Of a DNA stretch of 64,000 nucleotides, positions 18,071 through 27,734 are shown piece after piece; the stretch's first letter is position 1, and the number at the start of each line of letters is the position of its first letter. The DNA is from Herbiconiux sp. (GTDB taxonomy: Bacteria; Actinomycetota; Actinomycetes; Actinomycetales; Microbacteriaceae). Position numbers and translations under genes: made by a program. Where the stretch lies: the NCBI RefSeq assembly GCF_023264855.1, contig NZ_JAHFUW010000001.1:62001-126000 (forward strand). Direction: 5' to 3'. Under the pieces are notes generated by a model that was given only the letters and a program-made list of their open reading frames with translations, searched no databases and was not told the origin of the DNA.

Positions 18071-18156
18071 GCACAACTCCTTGTTCGAACGTCCCCCAGC
18101 ATCCTAGAGGGGCGTAAACTGGGCGATTGCGAGCGATCCTCGCCCCCGCCAGCGTC

Positions 18157-18200
18157 GGTGCCCCGTGGAGCCCGATCGGCGCCGCTCATCGTGGGGCACC
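18157..18200 (+). repeat. Inverted repeat in the MFS gene leader
   Basis: GGTGCCCC at 18157-18164 and GGGGCACC at 18193-18200 are exact inverted copies around a 28-base GC-rich loop, 29 bases before the transporter start. It could fold in the leader RNA or be an operator. I cannot match it to a known riboswitch. Confidence 0.4.
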
Positions 18201-18228
18201 TCCTCTCCGCCCATCCGAAAGCCCCCGC

Positions 18229-19638
18229 ATGTCCTCCTCCGTTCTCGACGCGCCCTCCTCCGGGCCCGCTACCGCCCCCGTCAACTCGCGCGGTCGCGTC
18301 ATCCTCGCCAGCCTCATCGGCACGTCGATCGAGTTCTACGACTTCTACGTCTACGCCACCGCCGCCGTGCTGGTGTTCCCGACGCTGTTCTTCGCGAACT
18401 CCGACCCCACCATCTCGCTGCTGGCCTCCTTCGCCGTGTTCGGGGTGGCCTTCGTCGCCCGCCCGGTCGGCTCGATCGTGTTCGGTCACTTCGGCGACCG
18501 CATCGGGCGCAAGCGCACCCTCGTCGCGTCGCTGTTGACGATGGGCGTGGCGACCGTGCTGATCGGCGCCCTGCCCACGGGCCAGACGCCCGGCTGGGAG
18601 ATCCTCGCGCCGGCGCTGCTGGTGCTCTTCCGCTTCTGCCAGGGCCTCGGCCTCGGCGGCGAGTGGTCGGGTGCGGCCCTGCTGGCCACCGAGAACGCCC
18701 CGAAGGGCAAGCGCGCCATCTACGGCACCTTCCCGCAGCTGGGTGCTCCGATCGGCTTCATCATCGCCAACGTGGTGTTCCTCATCCTCAGCACCACGCT
18801 CGACCCCGAGGCATTCCTGGCCTGGGGCTGGCGCGTGCCGTTCCTGGCCTCCGCCGTGCTCGTCATCATCGGCCTGTACGTGCGGTTCAAGCTGGTCGAG
18901 ACGCCCGCCTTCACCAAGGTGGTCGACGCCGGCGAGGTGGCAAAGCTCCCTCTGGCCCGCGTGTTCAAGACCAGCTGGCGCCCGCTCATCCTCGGCACGT
19001 TCATCATGCTGGCCACCTACGTGCTGTTCTACCTGATGACCACGTTCACGCTCACCTTCGGCACCACGGCCTCCTCGGCCGCCAACGCGCAGGCCGCCGC
19101 CGAGGCCGCGGGCAAGCCGTTCAACGCCGCGGCCTTCGTGCCCGGGCTCGGCTACAGCCGCAACGACTTCTTGATCATGCTCGTGATCGGCTGCGTGTTC
19201 TTCGGCATCTTCACGCTCGTCTCCGGCCCGCTGGCCGACCGCTTCGGCCGCCGCAACACCCTGTTCTGGACGACGGTCGGCATCGCCGGCTTCGGCCTGC
19301 TGTTCGTGCCGCTGTTCGCGGGCGGTTTCGTGGGCGTGATGTCGCTGCTGATCATCGGCTTCACCCTGATGGGCCTCACCTTCGGCCCGATGGGATCGAC
19401 GCTGCCCGAGCTGTTCCCGGCGAACGTGCGCTACACCGGATCGGCCATCAGCTACAACGTCGCCTCCATCCTCGGCGCCGCCGTGGCTCCGTTCATCGCG
19501 GTCGCGCTGTGGCAGGCGGCCGGCGGATCCCCCGCGCTGGTCGGCAATTACCTCTCGCTGATGGCGCTGATCACCCTCGGCGCGCTGTACCTCAGCAAGG
19601 AGACGAAAGACGTCGACTTCGACAACACCCTGAGCTGA
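18229..19638 (+). CDS. MFS transporter, metabolite:proton symporter (MHS) type
   Basis: A 469-residue permease with 12 predicted transmembrane helices. The start IGTSIEFYDFYVYATAAVLVFP and the loop motif GHFGDRIGRKR are those of the MHS subfamily (shikimate, alpha-ketoglutarate, proline/betaine symporters). A second copy of the loop motif, ADRFGRRN, follows helix 8. The exact substrate cannot be read from the sequence. The ATG at 18229 is the first in-frame start that fits the family; no strong Shine-Dalgarno is seen. It is divergent from the ribokinase with 158 bases between. Confidence 0.9.
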   Translation: MSSSVLDAPSSGPATAPVNSRGRVILASLIGTSIEFYDFYVYATAAVLVFPTLFFANSDPTISLLASFAVFGVAFVARPVGSIVFGHFGDRIGRKRTLVASLLTMGVATVLIGALPTGQTPGWEILAPALLVLFRFCQGLGLGGEWSGAALLATENAPKGKRAIYGTFPQLGAPIGFIIANVVFLILSTTLDPEAFLAWGWRVPFLASAVLVIIGLYVRFKLVETPAFTKVVDAGEVAKLPLARVFKTSWRPLILGTFIMLATYVLFYLMTTFTLTFGTTASSAANAQAAAEAAGKPFNAAAFVPGLGYSRNDFLIMLVIGCVFFGIFTLVSGPLADRFGRRNTLFWTTVGIAGFGLLFVPLFAGGFVGVMSLLIIGFTLMGLTFGPMGSTLPELFPANVRYTGSAISYNVASILGAAVAPFIAVALWQAAGGSPALVGNYLSLMALITLGALYLSKETKDVDFDNTLS

Positions 19639-19749
19639 GCGAGCCGGTCGCTCCCCCGCTTGCCCGGTGTCCGGATGCCGCCCTCGAGCGCGCATCCGGA
19701 CACCGATGCCCTCGGCGAACACGAAGCGGGGCCCTGAGAGAATGAGACC

Positions 19750-21621
19750 ATGAGCACCTCCCCGGCCGGCGCCGATCGACCTCCCCGTTCGCGCAGTCCG
19801 TTCGCCCGGGGCCGCAAGCCCGACGACGGGCCGCGCGCCTCGTTCAAACAGCTGATGCCCTTCCTGCTCGAGCACAAGAAGGTGCTCGCCGTCGTCATCG
19901 CGCTGAGCATCGTGGGCGCCGCGGCGAGCCTGGCCCAGCCTCTGCTGGTCAGCCAGGTCATCACGGTCGTGCAGAACGGCCAGCCGCTGGACATGCTGGT
20001 GTGGGCTCTGGTCATCCTCGTCGTCGTCTCGGGCATCATCAGCGGCTTCCAGCACTACCTGCTGCAGCGCACCGGAACCAGCGTGGTGCTCTCGGCCCGC
20101 CGTCGCCTCGTGCAGCGGATGCTCCGCCTGCCGATCAGCCAGTTCGACACCCGGCGCACCGGCGACCTGGTGTCGCGGGTCGGCTCCGACACCACCCTGC
20201 TCTACGCCGTCATCACGCAGGGCCTCGTGGATGCGATCGGCGGCTCCCTGGTGTTCATCGGCGCTCTGATCGCGATGCTCATCATCGACCCCGTGCTGCT
20301 CGGCCTCACCGTGCTCGTGATCGGCGTCTCGGTGGTCACCGTCGTGCTCATCTCCAGCCGGGTGCGCACGGCCAGCCGCAAACAGCAGGAGAAGGTCGGC
20401 GACCTCGCCGCCGCCGTGGAGCGATCGATCAGCGCCATCCGCACCGTGCGCGCCTCCAACGCCACCGAGCGCGAGATCGCGGGCGTCGAGAAGGATGCCC
20501 AGGGCGCCTGGGAGATGGGTGTCAAGGTCGCGAAGATCTCGGCCCTGGTCGTTCCGATCGCCGGCATCGCCCTGCAGGTGTCGCTCTTGGTCGTGCTCGG
20601 TGTGGGCGGCTTCCGCGTGGCATCCGGAGCCATCACGATCGCCAGCCTGGTGTCGTTCATCCTGTTCCTGTTCATGATGATCATGCCGCTGGGCCAGGCC
20701 TTCGGCGCGCTCAACTCCGTGAATCAGGCGCTCGGCGCGCTCGGGCGCATCCAGGAGATCATCGACCTGCCCATCGAGGGGCAGGACGACCGCAAGCTCG
20801 CCGCCCTCGCCGCGGCGGGCTCGGGCTCGGCGTCGGCCGACGCCCCCGCGATCGAGTTCGACGGCGTGCACTTCGCCTACGACGAGGTGCGCAAGACGGG
20901 CGACTCCGACGACCAGGATGCCGCCGAGCTCGACGAGACCACGGGCGTGCTGCACGGGGTGAGCTTCACCGCCGCGCGCGGCAAGCGCACCGCGATCGTC
21001 GGCCCGTCCGGGGCCGGCAAGAGCACCATCCTCGCGCTGATCGAGCGCTTCTACGACCCGACCGCGGGTGTCGTGCGCTTCGGTGGCGTCGATGTGCGTC
21101 AGCTGGATCGCGTCGAGCTGCGCTCGCAGATCGGCTACGTCGAGCAAGACGCCCCGGTGCTGGCCGGCAGCATCCGCCAGAACCTGCTGCTGGCGGCTCC
21201 GGGTGCCACCGACGAAGCCTGCGTGCGGGTGCTCGAGGCCGTGAACCTCGGTGAGGTGCTCGATCGCTCGGAGGAAGGGCTGGATGCGGCCGTCGGCGAA
21301 GACGGCGTGATGCTCTCCGGCGGCGAGCGCCAGCGTCTCGCGATCGCCCGTGCCCTGCTCGCGGCTCCCCCGGTGCTTCTGCTGGACGAGTCGACCTCGT
21401 CGCTCGACGGCCTGAACGAGCAGATGCTGCGCGGCGCGATCGACGCGGTGGCCGAGAACCGCTCGCTGATCGTGATCGCGCACCGGCTGTCGACCGTGGT
21501 CGACTCCGACCAGATCGTGGTTGTCGACCACGGCCGCGTCGTGGGCGTCGGCACGCACTCCGAACTGGTGGTCTCGACGCCCCTCTACCGGGAGCTCGCG
21601 AAGCACCAGTTGCTCGTCTGA
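19750..21621 (+). CDS. ABC exporter, fused permease and ATPase
   Basis: A half-transporter of 623 residues that should work as a dimer. Six hydrophobic helices occupy about residues 45-330; the ATPase follows with Walker A GPSGAGKST at 418-426, signature LSGGE at 522-526, Walker B LLLDE ending at E547 and the switch histidine H578. It resembles LmrA/MsbA-type multidrug or lipid exporters; the substrate is unknown. A charged insert DSDDQDAAELDETT lies early in the ATPase domain. A GAGAAT box lies six bases before the ATG, so the start may be leaderless. Confidence 0.92.
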   Translation: MSTSPAGADRPPRSRSPFARGRKPDDGPRASFKQLMPFLLEHKKVLAVVIALSIVGAAASLAQPLLVSQVITVVQNGQPLDMLVWALVILVVVSGIISGFQHYLLQRTGTSVVLSARRRLVQRMLRLPISQFDTRRTGDLVSRVGSDTTLLYAVITQGLVDAIGGSLVFIGALIAMLIIDPVLLGLTVLVIGVSVVTVVLISSRVRTASRKQQEKVGDLAAAVERSISAIRTVRASNATEREIAGVEKDAQGAWEMGVKVAKISALVVPIAGIALQVSLLVVLGVGGFRVASGAITIASLVSFILFLFMMIMPLGQAFGALNSVNQALGALGRIQEIIDLPIEGQDDRKLAALAAAGSGSASADAPAIEFDGVHFAYDEVRKTGDSDDQDAAELDETTGVLHGVSFTAARGKRTAIVGPSGAGKSTILALIERFYDPTAGVVRFGGVDVRQLDRVELRSQIGYVEQDAPVLAGSIRQNLLLAAPGATDEACVRVLEAVNLGEVLDRSEEGLDAAVGEDGVMLSGGERQRLAIARALLAAPPVLLLDESTSSLDGLNEQMLRGAIDAVAENRSLIVIAHRLSTVVDSDQIVVVDHGRVVGVGTHSELVVSTPLYRELAKHQLLV

Positions 21622-21632
21622 GAGCCGCCTGC

Positions 21633-21708
21633 GGTTCAGACATGCAGAAATAACGGGGAGCGGGGTCGTATACGGCGTCGCTCCCCGTTATTTCTGCAAG
21701 TCTGAACC
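21633..21708. terminator. Very long palindrome between convergent genes
   Basis: Two 30-base arms (21633-21662 and 21679-21708) are inverted copies with a single mismatch, around a 16-base loop. It lies 11 bases after the ABC exporter stop and two bases from the stop of the convergent GT39 gene, so it is well placed as a terminator in both directions. It is longer and more perfect than termination needs, and no U-tract follows. Confidence 0.75.
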
Positions 21709-21710
21709 GA

Positions 21711-23693
21711 TCAGGGCGCGCAGTCGTAGAGGTCGGTCGTCGTCAGGTCGGGCGAGGTCACGCTGCTGCAGTTCTGCGACACCCAGGTGCGGATGTCGGC
21801 GACCGCGGTGCTGTCGTCGGTGGCGGTGGCGCCGCCGGAGGTCTGCGCGGGCGTTCCGGCACCGCCGCCGGGGGCGGCCGTGAAGCCACCCTGGCTCGCC
21901 ATCAGCACGAAGCGGAGCTCGCCCGAGGCGACGAGTTCCGTGAACCGGCCGAACGTGGGAGCCGGGTCCTCCCCGCTGAAGCCTCCGATCGGCATCACGG
22001 ATTCGCCGTTCGTCGCCGTGATGTAGGTCGCGGCCTCCGAGGCGCCGAACGTGGCGAAGAGGTAGTTCGCCGAGCCGCGGTTCGCCTCCAGGTACGCGAT
22101 CAGGCTCTGGTCGACCGCGCTGCCGCCACGCCCCCCGGGTGCCCCTCCCTGCCCGCCGTCCGCGCCATCCGGAGTCGTCGGCCCCGAACCTCGCCCTCCG
22201 CCACCGAAGCCGCCCGCCCCGAAGCCGCCGCCGATGCCCGACGACTCCCCCGCGATCGGGTTGATCGAGCTCGGGTGGTTCATCGCATCCACGGCCCAGG
22301 CCGCGGGCGTCAGCATCAGGGCCACGGCGGCGAGCGCCGACACCCACGGGCTTCCCGCCCGCAGAACCCCGTTCGTGCGCCGGCGGCCGAGCACCAGAAG
22401 CAGCGCGAACACGACGGTCGAGACCGCCTGCACCACCGCCACGCCGTAGAGGTAGCCGGGGTTGTACAGTGCGATCCCGAGAGCGGTCACGGCCGTGACA
22501 CCCACGAGCGCCAGCTGCGCCCACAGCACCCCGCCGGCCCGCGCCTTCGCGAACGCGAGCCCCACCAGCAGCCCGAGCGGCAACGCGAGCGCGGCGGTAT
22601 AGAACTGATGCATCCCGGCCACCACCGAGAACATCGCCAGGAACGTCACCAGCCACCCGCCGAGGAACACCACGAGCGGCCTCGGCACGCGCAGCACCCA
22701 CAGCACCGCGATCGCGAGCAGCCCCGCCGGAATCAGCCAGGCGACCTGGCCTGCCACCTCCGCGTTGAACAGCCGCAGCACCCCGGGGTCGCCCGAGAAC
22801 GGCGGGGTGAACGAGCGGTACGCCGACGACTCCGTGGTGGCCCCGAACCGCCCCAGACCGTTGTACCCGAACACCATCTCGAACGGGTTGTTCGAGTACG
22901 TGCCGCCGACGTACGGGCGAGCGGATGCCGGCACCAGCCACACCACGAAGATCCAGACCAGCGAGAGGGCGAGGCTGAGCATCCCGGCCAGCACGACGTC
23001 GCGGATCTTCTGCAGCCACGGCTTCTTCACGCACAGGTAGGCCACGGCGAGCGCCGGCCACACCGCCCAGGCCTCGAGCATGTACATCTGGAAGGCGAGG
23101 GCGACGAAGGCAGCCGCGACCAGCAGCCACCTCAGCGACCGGCCCTGCAGGGCCTTCGTGGCCGCCCAGGCCACCAGCGCCAGCGCCAGCACGAAGAACG
23201 ACTCGGGCTGGTTCGAGCGAGCGACGGCCGCGACGATCGGCGTGGTCGCCACCACCGCTCCGGCGATGAGCCCCGCGGTGGGGTTGAGCAGTCGTTTCGC
23301 GGTGACGGCGACGAGCACGACGGCCATCACCGTCGCGATCGCGTTCGGTGCGTTCACAGACCAGGTCGAGAAGCCGAAGAGCCGCACGAAGACGGCCGGC
23401 ACCCAGTACGAGCCGGGGATCTTGTCGAGCGTCACCGTGCCCGCCGGGTCGACGGCGCCGAAGAAGAGGTTCGAGAGGTTCTGGCTCATCGACAGGGCGA
23501 TCGAGGCGTAGTACTCCGAACGCTCGCCCAGCTGCAGACCCCAGAGCGTGATGAATGCCGAGACGGCGGCCAGCACTGCGAGCCCGCTGTGCCATCGGCT
23601 CCACGCAGGACGACGGCTCCGCCACCGCGCGGGAGTGCGGGTGGCGGAGCCGCCGGGGAGGGCTGCGGAGGGATCTCCGGTCACGATGCTCAC
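21711..23693 (-). CDS. GT39/ArnT-like membrane glycosyltransferase
   Basis: A 660-residue protein with about 11-12 hydrophobic helices. After the first helix comes LQLGERSEYYASIA, with the acidic residues typical of the first outer loop in polyprenyl-phosphate-sugar-using GT-C enzymes. A glycine-rich linker at about residues 470-520 leads to an outward C-terminal domain with a Cys pair. It probably transfers a sugar from a polyprenyl carrier outside the membrane; the mannose carrier made by ppm1 is a candidate donor. The GTG at 23693 lies six bases after a TAGGCT box. Confidence 0.8.
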   Translation of the reverse strand: MSIVTGDPSAALPGGSATRTPARWRSRRPAWSRWHSGLAVLAAVSAFITLWGLQLGERSEYYASIALSMSQNLSNLFFGAVDPAGTVTLDKIPGSYWVPAVFVRLFGFSTWSVNAPNAIATVMAVVLVAVTAKRLLNPTAGLIAGAVVATTPIVAAVARSNQPESFFVLALALVAWAATKALQGRSLRWLLVAAAFVALAFQMYMLEAWAVWPALAVAYLCVKKPWLQKIRDVVLAGMLSLALSLVWIFVVWLVPASARPYVGGTYSNNPFEMVFGYNGLGRFGATTESSAYRSFTPPFSGDPGVLRLFNAEVAGQVAWLIPAGLLAIAVLWVLRVPRPLVVFLGGWLVTFLAMFSVVAGMHQFYTAALALPLGLLVGLAFAKARAGGVLWAQLALVGVTAVTALGIALYNPGYLYGVAVVQAVSTVVFALLLVLGRRRTNGVLRAGSPWVSALAAVALMLTPAAWAVDAMNHPSSINPIAGESSGIGGGFGAGGFGGGGRGSGPTTPDGADGGQGGAPGGRGGSAVDQSLIAYLEANRGSANYLFATFGASEAATYITATNGESVMPIGGFSGEDPAPTFGRFTELVASGELRFVLMASQGGFTAAPGGGAGTPAQTSGGATATDDSTAVADIRTWVSQNCSSVTSPDLTTTDLYDCAP

Positions 23694-23791
23694 GGGAGAA
23701 GCCTAGGGACGCATTCTGAGCCCCGCCCCCACCGCACCTCTGCGTCGGCGATGAGCATCCGATGCCCGGCATCTTGTTGGGGATTAAGCGA

Positions 23792-23821
23792 CGGATCCGC
23801 CACGGTGAGGTGGCGGATCCG
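23792..23821. terminator. Hairpin after gabD
   Basis: CGGATCCGCCAC and GTGGCGGATCCG are perfect 12-base inverted copies around a six-base loop. The hairpin lies 18 bases past the gabD stop and is the likely end of that transcript; no U-tract is present. Confidence 0.65.
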
Positions 23822-23839
23822 GTGATGCGAGGCGAGGCG

Positions 23840-25306
23840 CTACGAGTTCGGGATGAGCGTGTATTTGGTCGAGAGGTACTCGTGGATGCCCTCGGCGCCG
23901 CCCTCGCGGCCGATGCCGGACTGCTTGACGCCGCCGAAGGGGGCGGCGGCGTTGGAGAGCACGCCGACGTTCAGGCCCATCATGCCGGTGTCGAGCGCGT
24001 CGATCATCCGGTTGCCGCGGCTGAGCGACTCGGTGAAGACGTAGGAGACCAGCCCGTACTCGGTGTCGTTGGCCAGGCGCACGGCCTCGGCCTCGTCGGT
24101 GAACTCGATGATCGACACGACCGGACCGAAGATCTCCTCGCGCAGGATCTCGGCCTCGGCCGGCACGTTCGTCACGACGGTCGGCTGGTAGAAGCTGCCG
24201 GGGCCCTCGACGCGCTGCCCGCCGGCCACCAGGGTCGCGCCGCGGCTGAGGGCATCCTGCACCAGCTCGTCGGCCTTGTCGACGGCCTTGTCGTTGATCA
24301 GCGGGCCGATGGTGACGCCGTCCTCGGTGCCACGGCCGATGCGCATCTCGGCCACTCGGGTGGCCAGGCGCTCGGCGAACTCGGCGGCGACGGCCGAGTG
24401 CACGATGAAGCGGTTCGCCGCGGTGCAGGCCTGCCCGATGTTGCGGAACTTCGCCAGCAGCGCCCCTTCCACGGCCTTGTCGAGGTCGGCGTCGTCGAAC
24501 ACCACGAACGGGGCGTTGCCGCCGAGCTCCATCGAGGTGCGCAGCACGTTCTCGGAGGCTTGCTTGATGAGCGTGCGACCCACCGGCGTCGACCCCGTGA
24601 ACGACAGCTTGCGCAGCCGCGGGTCGGCGATGATCGGGTCGGAGACGGCGCTCGTGGTGGAGGTGGTGATCACGTTCAGCACACCCTTGGGCAGGCCGGC
24701 CTCTTCGAGCAGCCCGGCGATGAACAGCGTGGTGAGCGGCGTGAGGGCGGCGGGCTTCACGACCGCGGTGCAGCCGGCGGCGAGGGCGGGCGCGATCTTT
24801 CGGGTGGCCATCGCCAGCGGGAAGTTCCACGGCGTGATGAGGTAGCTCGGTCCGACCGGGCGCTGCGATACGACCATACGGCCGGTGCCCTCGGGGTTGT
24901 CGCCGAAGCGGCCGGAGATGCGCACGGCCTCTTCGCTGAACCAGCGCAGGAATTCGCCGCCGTAGGCGACCTCGCCGCGCGCCTCGGCGAGCGGCTTGCC
25001 CATCTCGAGCGTCATCAGCAGCGCCGCATCCTCCTTGCGCTCCTGCAGCAGATCGAAGGCCTTGCGCAGGATCTCACCGCGCACCCGCGGTGCGGTCTTC
25101 GCCCACGACTCCTGAGCCTCGACGGCGGCGTCGAGCGCTCGCATGCCGTCGGCCGGGCTCGCGTCGGCGATCTCCACGAGCACGTCGCCGGTGGCGGGGT
25201 CGTAGACCTTGAGGGTCTTCTCGTTCTCGGCGCTCACCCAGTCTCCCCCGATGAAGAGGCGGTTCGGGATGCGGGCGAGAAGCGCGGTCTCAGCGGCAGC
25301 GTTCAT
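23840..25306 (-). CDS. gabD: NAD(P)-dependent succinate-semialdehyde dehydrogenase
   Basis: Oxidises succinate semialdehyde to succinate, feeding the TCA cycle. It is an aldehyde dehydrogenase of 488 residues with N161 (PWNFP), K184 (VVKPA), the general base E260 in MELGGNAP and the catalytic C294 in NIGQACTAANRF. The C-terminal PFGGVKQSGIGREGG is typical of this subfamily. The ATG has AAAGGA upstream. No GABA transaminase gene is adjacent, so substrate preference is inferred from family resemblance. Confidence 0.85.
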   Translation of the reverse strand: MNAAAETALLARIPNRLFIGGDWVSAENEKTLKVYDPATGDVLVEIADASPADGMRALDAAVEAQESWAKTAPRVRGEILRKAFDLLQERKEDAALLMTLEMGKPLAEARGEVAYGGEFLRWFSEEAVRISGRFGDNPEGTGRMVVSQRPVGPSYLITPWNFPLAMATRKIAPALAAGCTAVVKPAALTPLTTLFIAGLLEEAGLPKGVLNVITTSTTSAVSDPIIADPRLRKLSFTGSTPVGRTLIKQASENVLRTSMELGGNAPFVVFDDADLDKAVEGALLAKFRNIGQACTAANRFIVHSAVAAEFAERLATRVAEMRIGRGTEDGVTIGPLINDKAVDKADELVQDALSRGATLVAGGQRVEGPGSFYQPTVVTNVPAEAEILREEIFGPVVSIIEFTDEAEAVRLANDTEYGLVSYVFTESLSRGNRMIDALDTGMMGLNVGVLSNAAAPFGGVKQSGIGREGGAEGIHEYLSTKYTLIPNS

Positions 25307-25431
25307 GGGGATTCCTTTCGGGACGTGCTTCGACGGTAGTGGGAGCAGGCCAGGGCGATGGTGCCGATCTGGCTACCAGGGGCAGAAGGAGTGCCGCACT
25401 GGCATCCGCTCGGCCCCGAGCCGGCGAGGTC

Positions 25432-26025
25432 TCAGCGGTCGACGAGATCCGAGGTCACGAGGTCGGCGCCGGCCGCGGCCAGTTCGGCGATCGCTGCCCG
25501 GGAGGCCTGCGGATCGACACCCGCCACCAGGTCGGTGATGATGCGCACGTGCCGGCCGTGCTCGAGGGCGTCGAGCGCCGAGGCCCTCACGCAGTAGTCG
25601 GTGGCGAGGCCCGCCACGTCGACCTGGGTGACGCCGTTCGCGTCGAGCAGGTCGTGCACCGTGCCGCCCTCTTCGGTGACGCCCTCGTAGATGGAGTAGG
25701 CGGGCTGGCCCTGCCCCTTCCGCACGTGATGGTCGATGGCCCGGGTGGTGAGCTCGTCGTGGTACTCGGCGCCGTAGGTTCCGGCCACGCAGTGCACCGG
25801 CCAGGTCGACTCGAAGTCGGGCTCGGCGTCACCGGCGAAGTGCCCGCCGTTGTCGTTGTCGGCATCGTGCCAGTCGCGGGAGGCGATCACGAAGTCGTAG
25901 GTGTCCGGATGCTGCGAGAGCAGTTTCGAGATGCCGTTCGCAACCGCCGTCCCACCCTGCACGCCGAGGGCGCCGCCCTCGATGAAGTCGTTCTGCACGT
26001 CGATGATGAAGAGCGCTTTGGCCAT
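25432..26025 (-). CDS. pncA: Nicotinamidase (isochorismatase family)
   Basis: Hydrolyses nicotinamide to nicotinate in NAD salvage. The catalytic triad D9, K103 and C145 is present, and D51, H53 and H62 form the metal site (SRDWHDADNDNGGHF). The length of 197 residues is normal. A TAGACT box lies six bases before the ATG, pointing to a leaderless message; GGGAGC in between could also act as a weak ribosome site. In mycobacteria this enzyme activates pyrazinamide; nothing about drug response is implied here. Confidence 0.9.
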   Translation of the reverse strand: MAKALFIIDVQNDFIEGGALGVQGGTAVANGISKLLSQHPDTYDFVIASRDWHDADNDNGGHFAGDAEPDFESTWPVHCVAGTYGAEYHDELTTRAIDHHVRKGQGQPAYSIYEGVTEEGGTVHDLLDANGVTQVDVAGLATDYCVRASALDALEHGRHVRIITDLVAGVDPQASRAAIAELAAAGADLVTSDLVDR

Positions 26026-26090
26026 GCTCCCAGTCTAGGCAGGCAGGCCCACGGGCCAGGCCGGGCCGGGCACGGCCCCGGATCGCGCGC

Positions 26091-27611
26091 TCAGTTGTTG
26101 GAGAGGTTCGACCCGCACTCGTAGACGGCGGTGGTGAGCGCGTCGATCGCCGTCTTGGCGCTGTCGCCCACGTCGTCGAGCGCGAAGAAGGCGAAGGTGA
26201 GCACCGATCCGTCGGCCGCGTCGATGATGCCCGAGAGGGTGTACCCGGTGTCGATCCAGCCAGTCTTCGCGATCACGCTGCCCGCGGCCGGCGAGTCGGT
26301 GAAGCGGCCGGCGAGGGTGCCGCTCTGCCCGCCCACCGGCAGCCCGTCGGCGATCACCGCGAGGTTGCCCTCCCGGTTCTGGATCTTGATGAACAGGCTC
26401 GTCAGGAAGTTGGGTGACACGCCGTTGTCGTCGCTGAGGCCCGATCCGTCGACGATCGTCAGCCCCGCCGTGTCGAGTCCGTAGGTGGCGAGGGCCTGCG
26501 GGATGGCGGTGGCCAGGGCGCCGAAGTCCCCGCCGACGCCGAGCTTCACGGCCACCAGCCGGGCCAGCATCTCGGCCTCGGTGTTGTCGGAGCGGAGCAG
26601 GGCATCCGGGATCATCGTCGACACCGGTGCCGAGAGCACCTGGCCGAGCTGAGCGGATCCGGCGGTCGCCACCCCCTCGGCCAGCCCGGCGTTCGGGGCA
26701 CCCAGCGCGAGCGCGAACGCCTGGCCGGCGCGCAGCACGGCGTTCTCGCTGCGGGCGGAGACGTTCGCGCCCGGCTCGGCGCGGTCGCCGTCCACCTGCA
26801 GCGCGGTGACCTCGGAGGAGTAGCCGTCGTAGAGCTCTTTGCGGTTCCAGGAGGGCTGCCAGCGGTCGCCGGAGAAGGCGGAGGCATCCAGCACGATCGA
26901 GGTGATGGGCGTGCCCGCGGTCGACGGATCGGCCGCCCAGGCCGCGTTCACCTGCGCCGCCAGATCGAGCATGCTGGCCGAGTCGGTGTAGATGTTGGAG
27001 GCACCGCTGGCGAGCGTGATGTCGCCGCCGCCGACGAGCACCACCTGGCCGGGTTCGGCGCCCTTCACGACCGTGGTCGGCACCTGGTAGTCGGGGCCGA
27101 GCACCGCGAGGGCAGCGGCGCTCGTGAGCACCTTCATCACGCTGGCGGTGCGGGCGTAGGTGGTGGCGCCGCGGTCGAACAGCACCGAACCGGTGGAGGC
27201 GTCGCGCACGCTGCCGAGGAAGGTGCCGAGCCGGGAGTCGGTGGCGAGACCGGCGACCGAGCAGGTGCGCACGGCGGCCGGCGCCGCGGCGGCCTGCGGC
27301 TGAGCGCGCGGGTCTGGGGTGGGCGTCGGCGTGGGAGTGGCGCTCGGCTGCGGTGTCTCGGTCACGAGAGCGACGGATGCTGTGGCGGCGTCGGGTGCTC
27401 CCGCGCCCATCGCGGCACCGGCGGCGAACGCTCCGCCGCCGAGCACGACCACTGCGACAGCGGCCGCTGCAGCAGCCCAGACCCGCGGATGCTGCCGCAC
27501 CCGTGCTACGAAACCGCCTGCCCCGTCACCTGCCGCCGGAACGGCCGGGGCGGCGGTGGCTTCCGCCGCGCGCGCCTCGCGGCGGGACTGGGGGTGCTGT
27601 GGCTCCGACAT
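26091..27611 (-). CDS. dacB: D-alanyl-D-alanine carboxypeptidase, PBP4 type
   Basis: Class C low-molecular-weight penicillin-binding protein that trims peptidoglycan stem peptides outside the membrane. One hydrophobic segment at about 44-70 is followed by a proline/threonine linker (PSATPTPTPTPDP) and the S13 peptidase domain: SxxK at S157-K160, SDN in LLRSDNTEAEM and KTG in IAKTGWIDTG. The length is 506 residues. Two starts are possible, ATG at 27611 and ATG at 27620; further upstream the frame overlaps the tRNA-Thr region and is rejected. Confidence 0.88.
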   Translation of the reverse strand: MSEPQHPQSRREARAAEATAAPAVPAAGDGAGGFVARVRQHPRVWAAAAAAVAVVVLGGGAFAAGAAMGAGAPDAATASVALVTETPQPSATPTPTPTPDPRAQPQAAAAPAAVRTCSVAGLATDSRLGTFLGSVRDASTGSVLFDRGATTYARTASVMKVLTSAAALAVLGPDYQVPTTVVKGAEPGQVVLVGGGDITLASGASNIYTDSASMLDLAAQVNAAWAADPSTAGTPITSIVLDASAFSGDRWQPSWNRKELYDGYSSEVTALQVDGDRAEPGANVSARSENAVLRAGQAFALALGAPNAGLAEGVATAGSAQLGQVLSAPVSTMIPDALLRSDNTEAEMLARLVAVKLGVGGDFGALATAIPQALATYGLDTAGLTIVDGSGLSDDNGVSPNFLTSLFIKIQNREGNLAVIADGLPVGGQSGTLAGRFTDSPAAGSVIAKTGWIDTGYTLSGIIDAADGSVLTFAFFALDDVGDSAKTAIDALTTAVYECGSNLSNN

Positions 27612-27734
27612 CCCAGCCATGGTACCCGCGGCGTCCGCGACCCGCCCAGCGCCCGCCCGCACGCCCGCCCGCCCGGCGCAGAACGCGAGAACCCCCGCCG
27701 GAGGACCGGACGGGGGTTCTGCTGCACGAAGCAC

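Noticed and set aside
18040-21606. Leftward open frame of nearly 1200 codons
   Set aside because: It runs antisense to the MFS and ABC transporter genes and is composed of His/Arg/Asp-rich low-complexity sequence typical of a GC-rich shadow frame.
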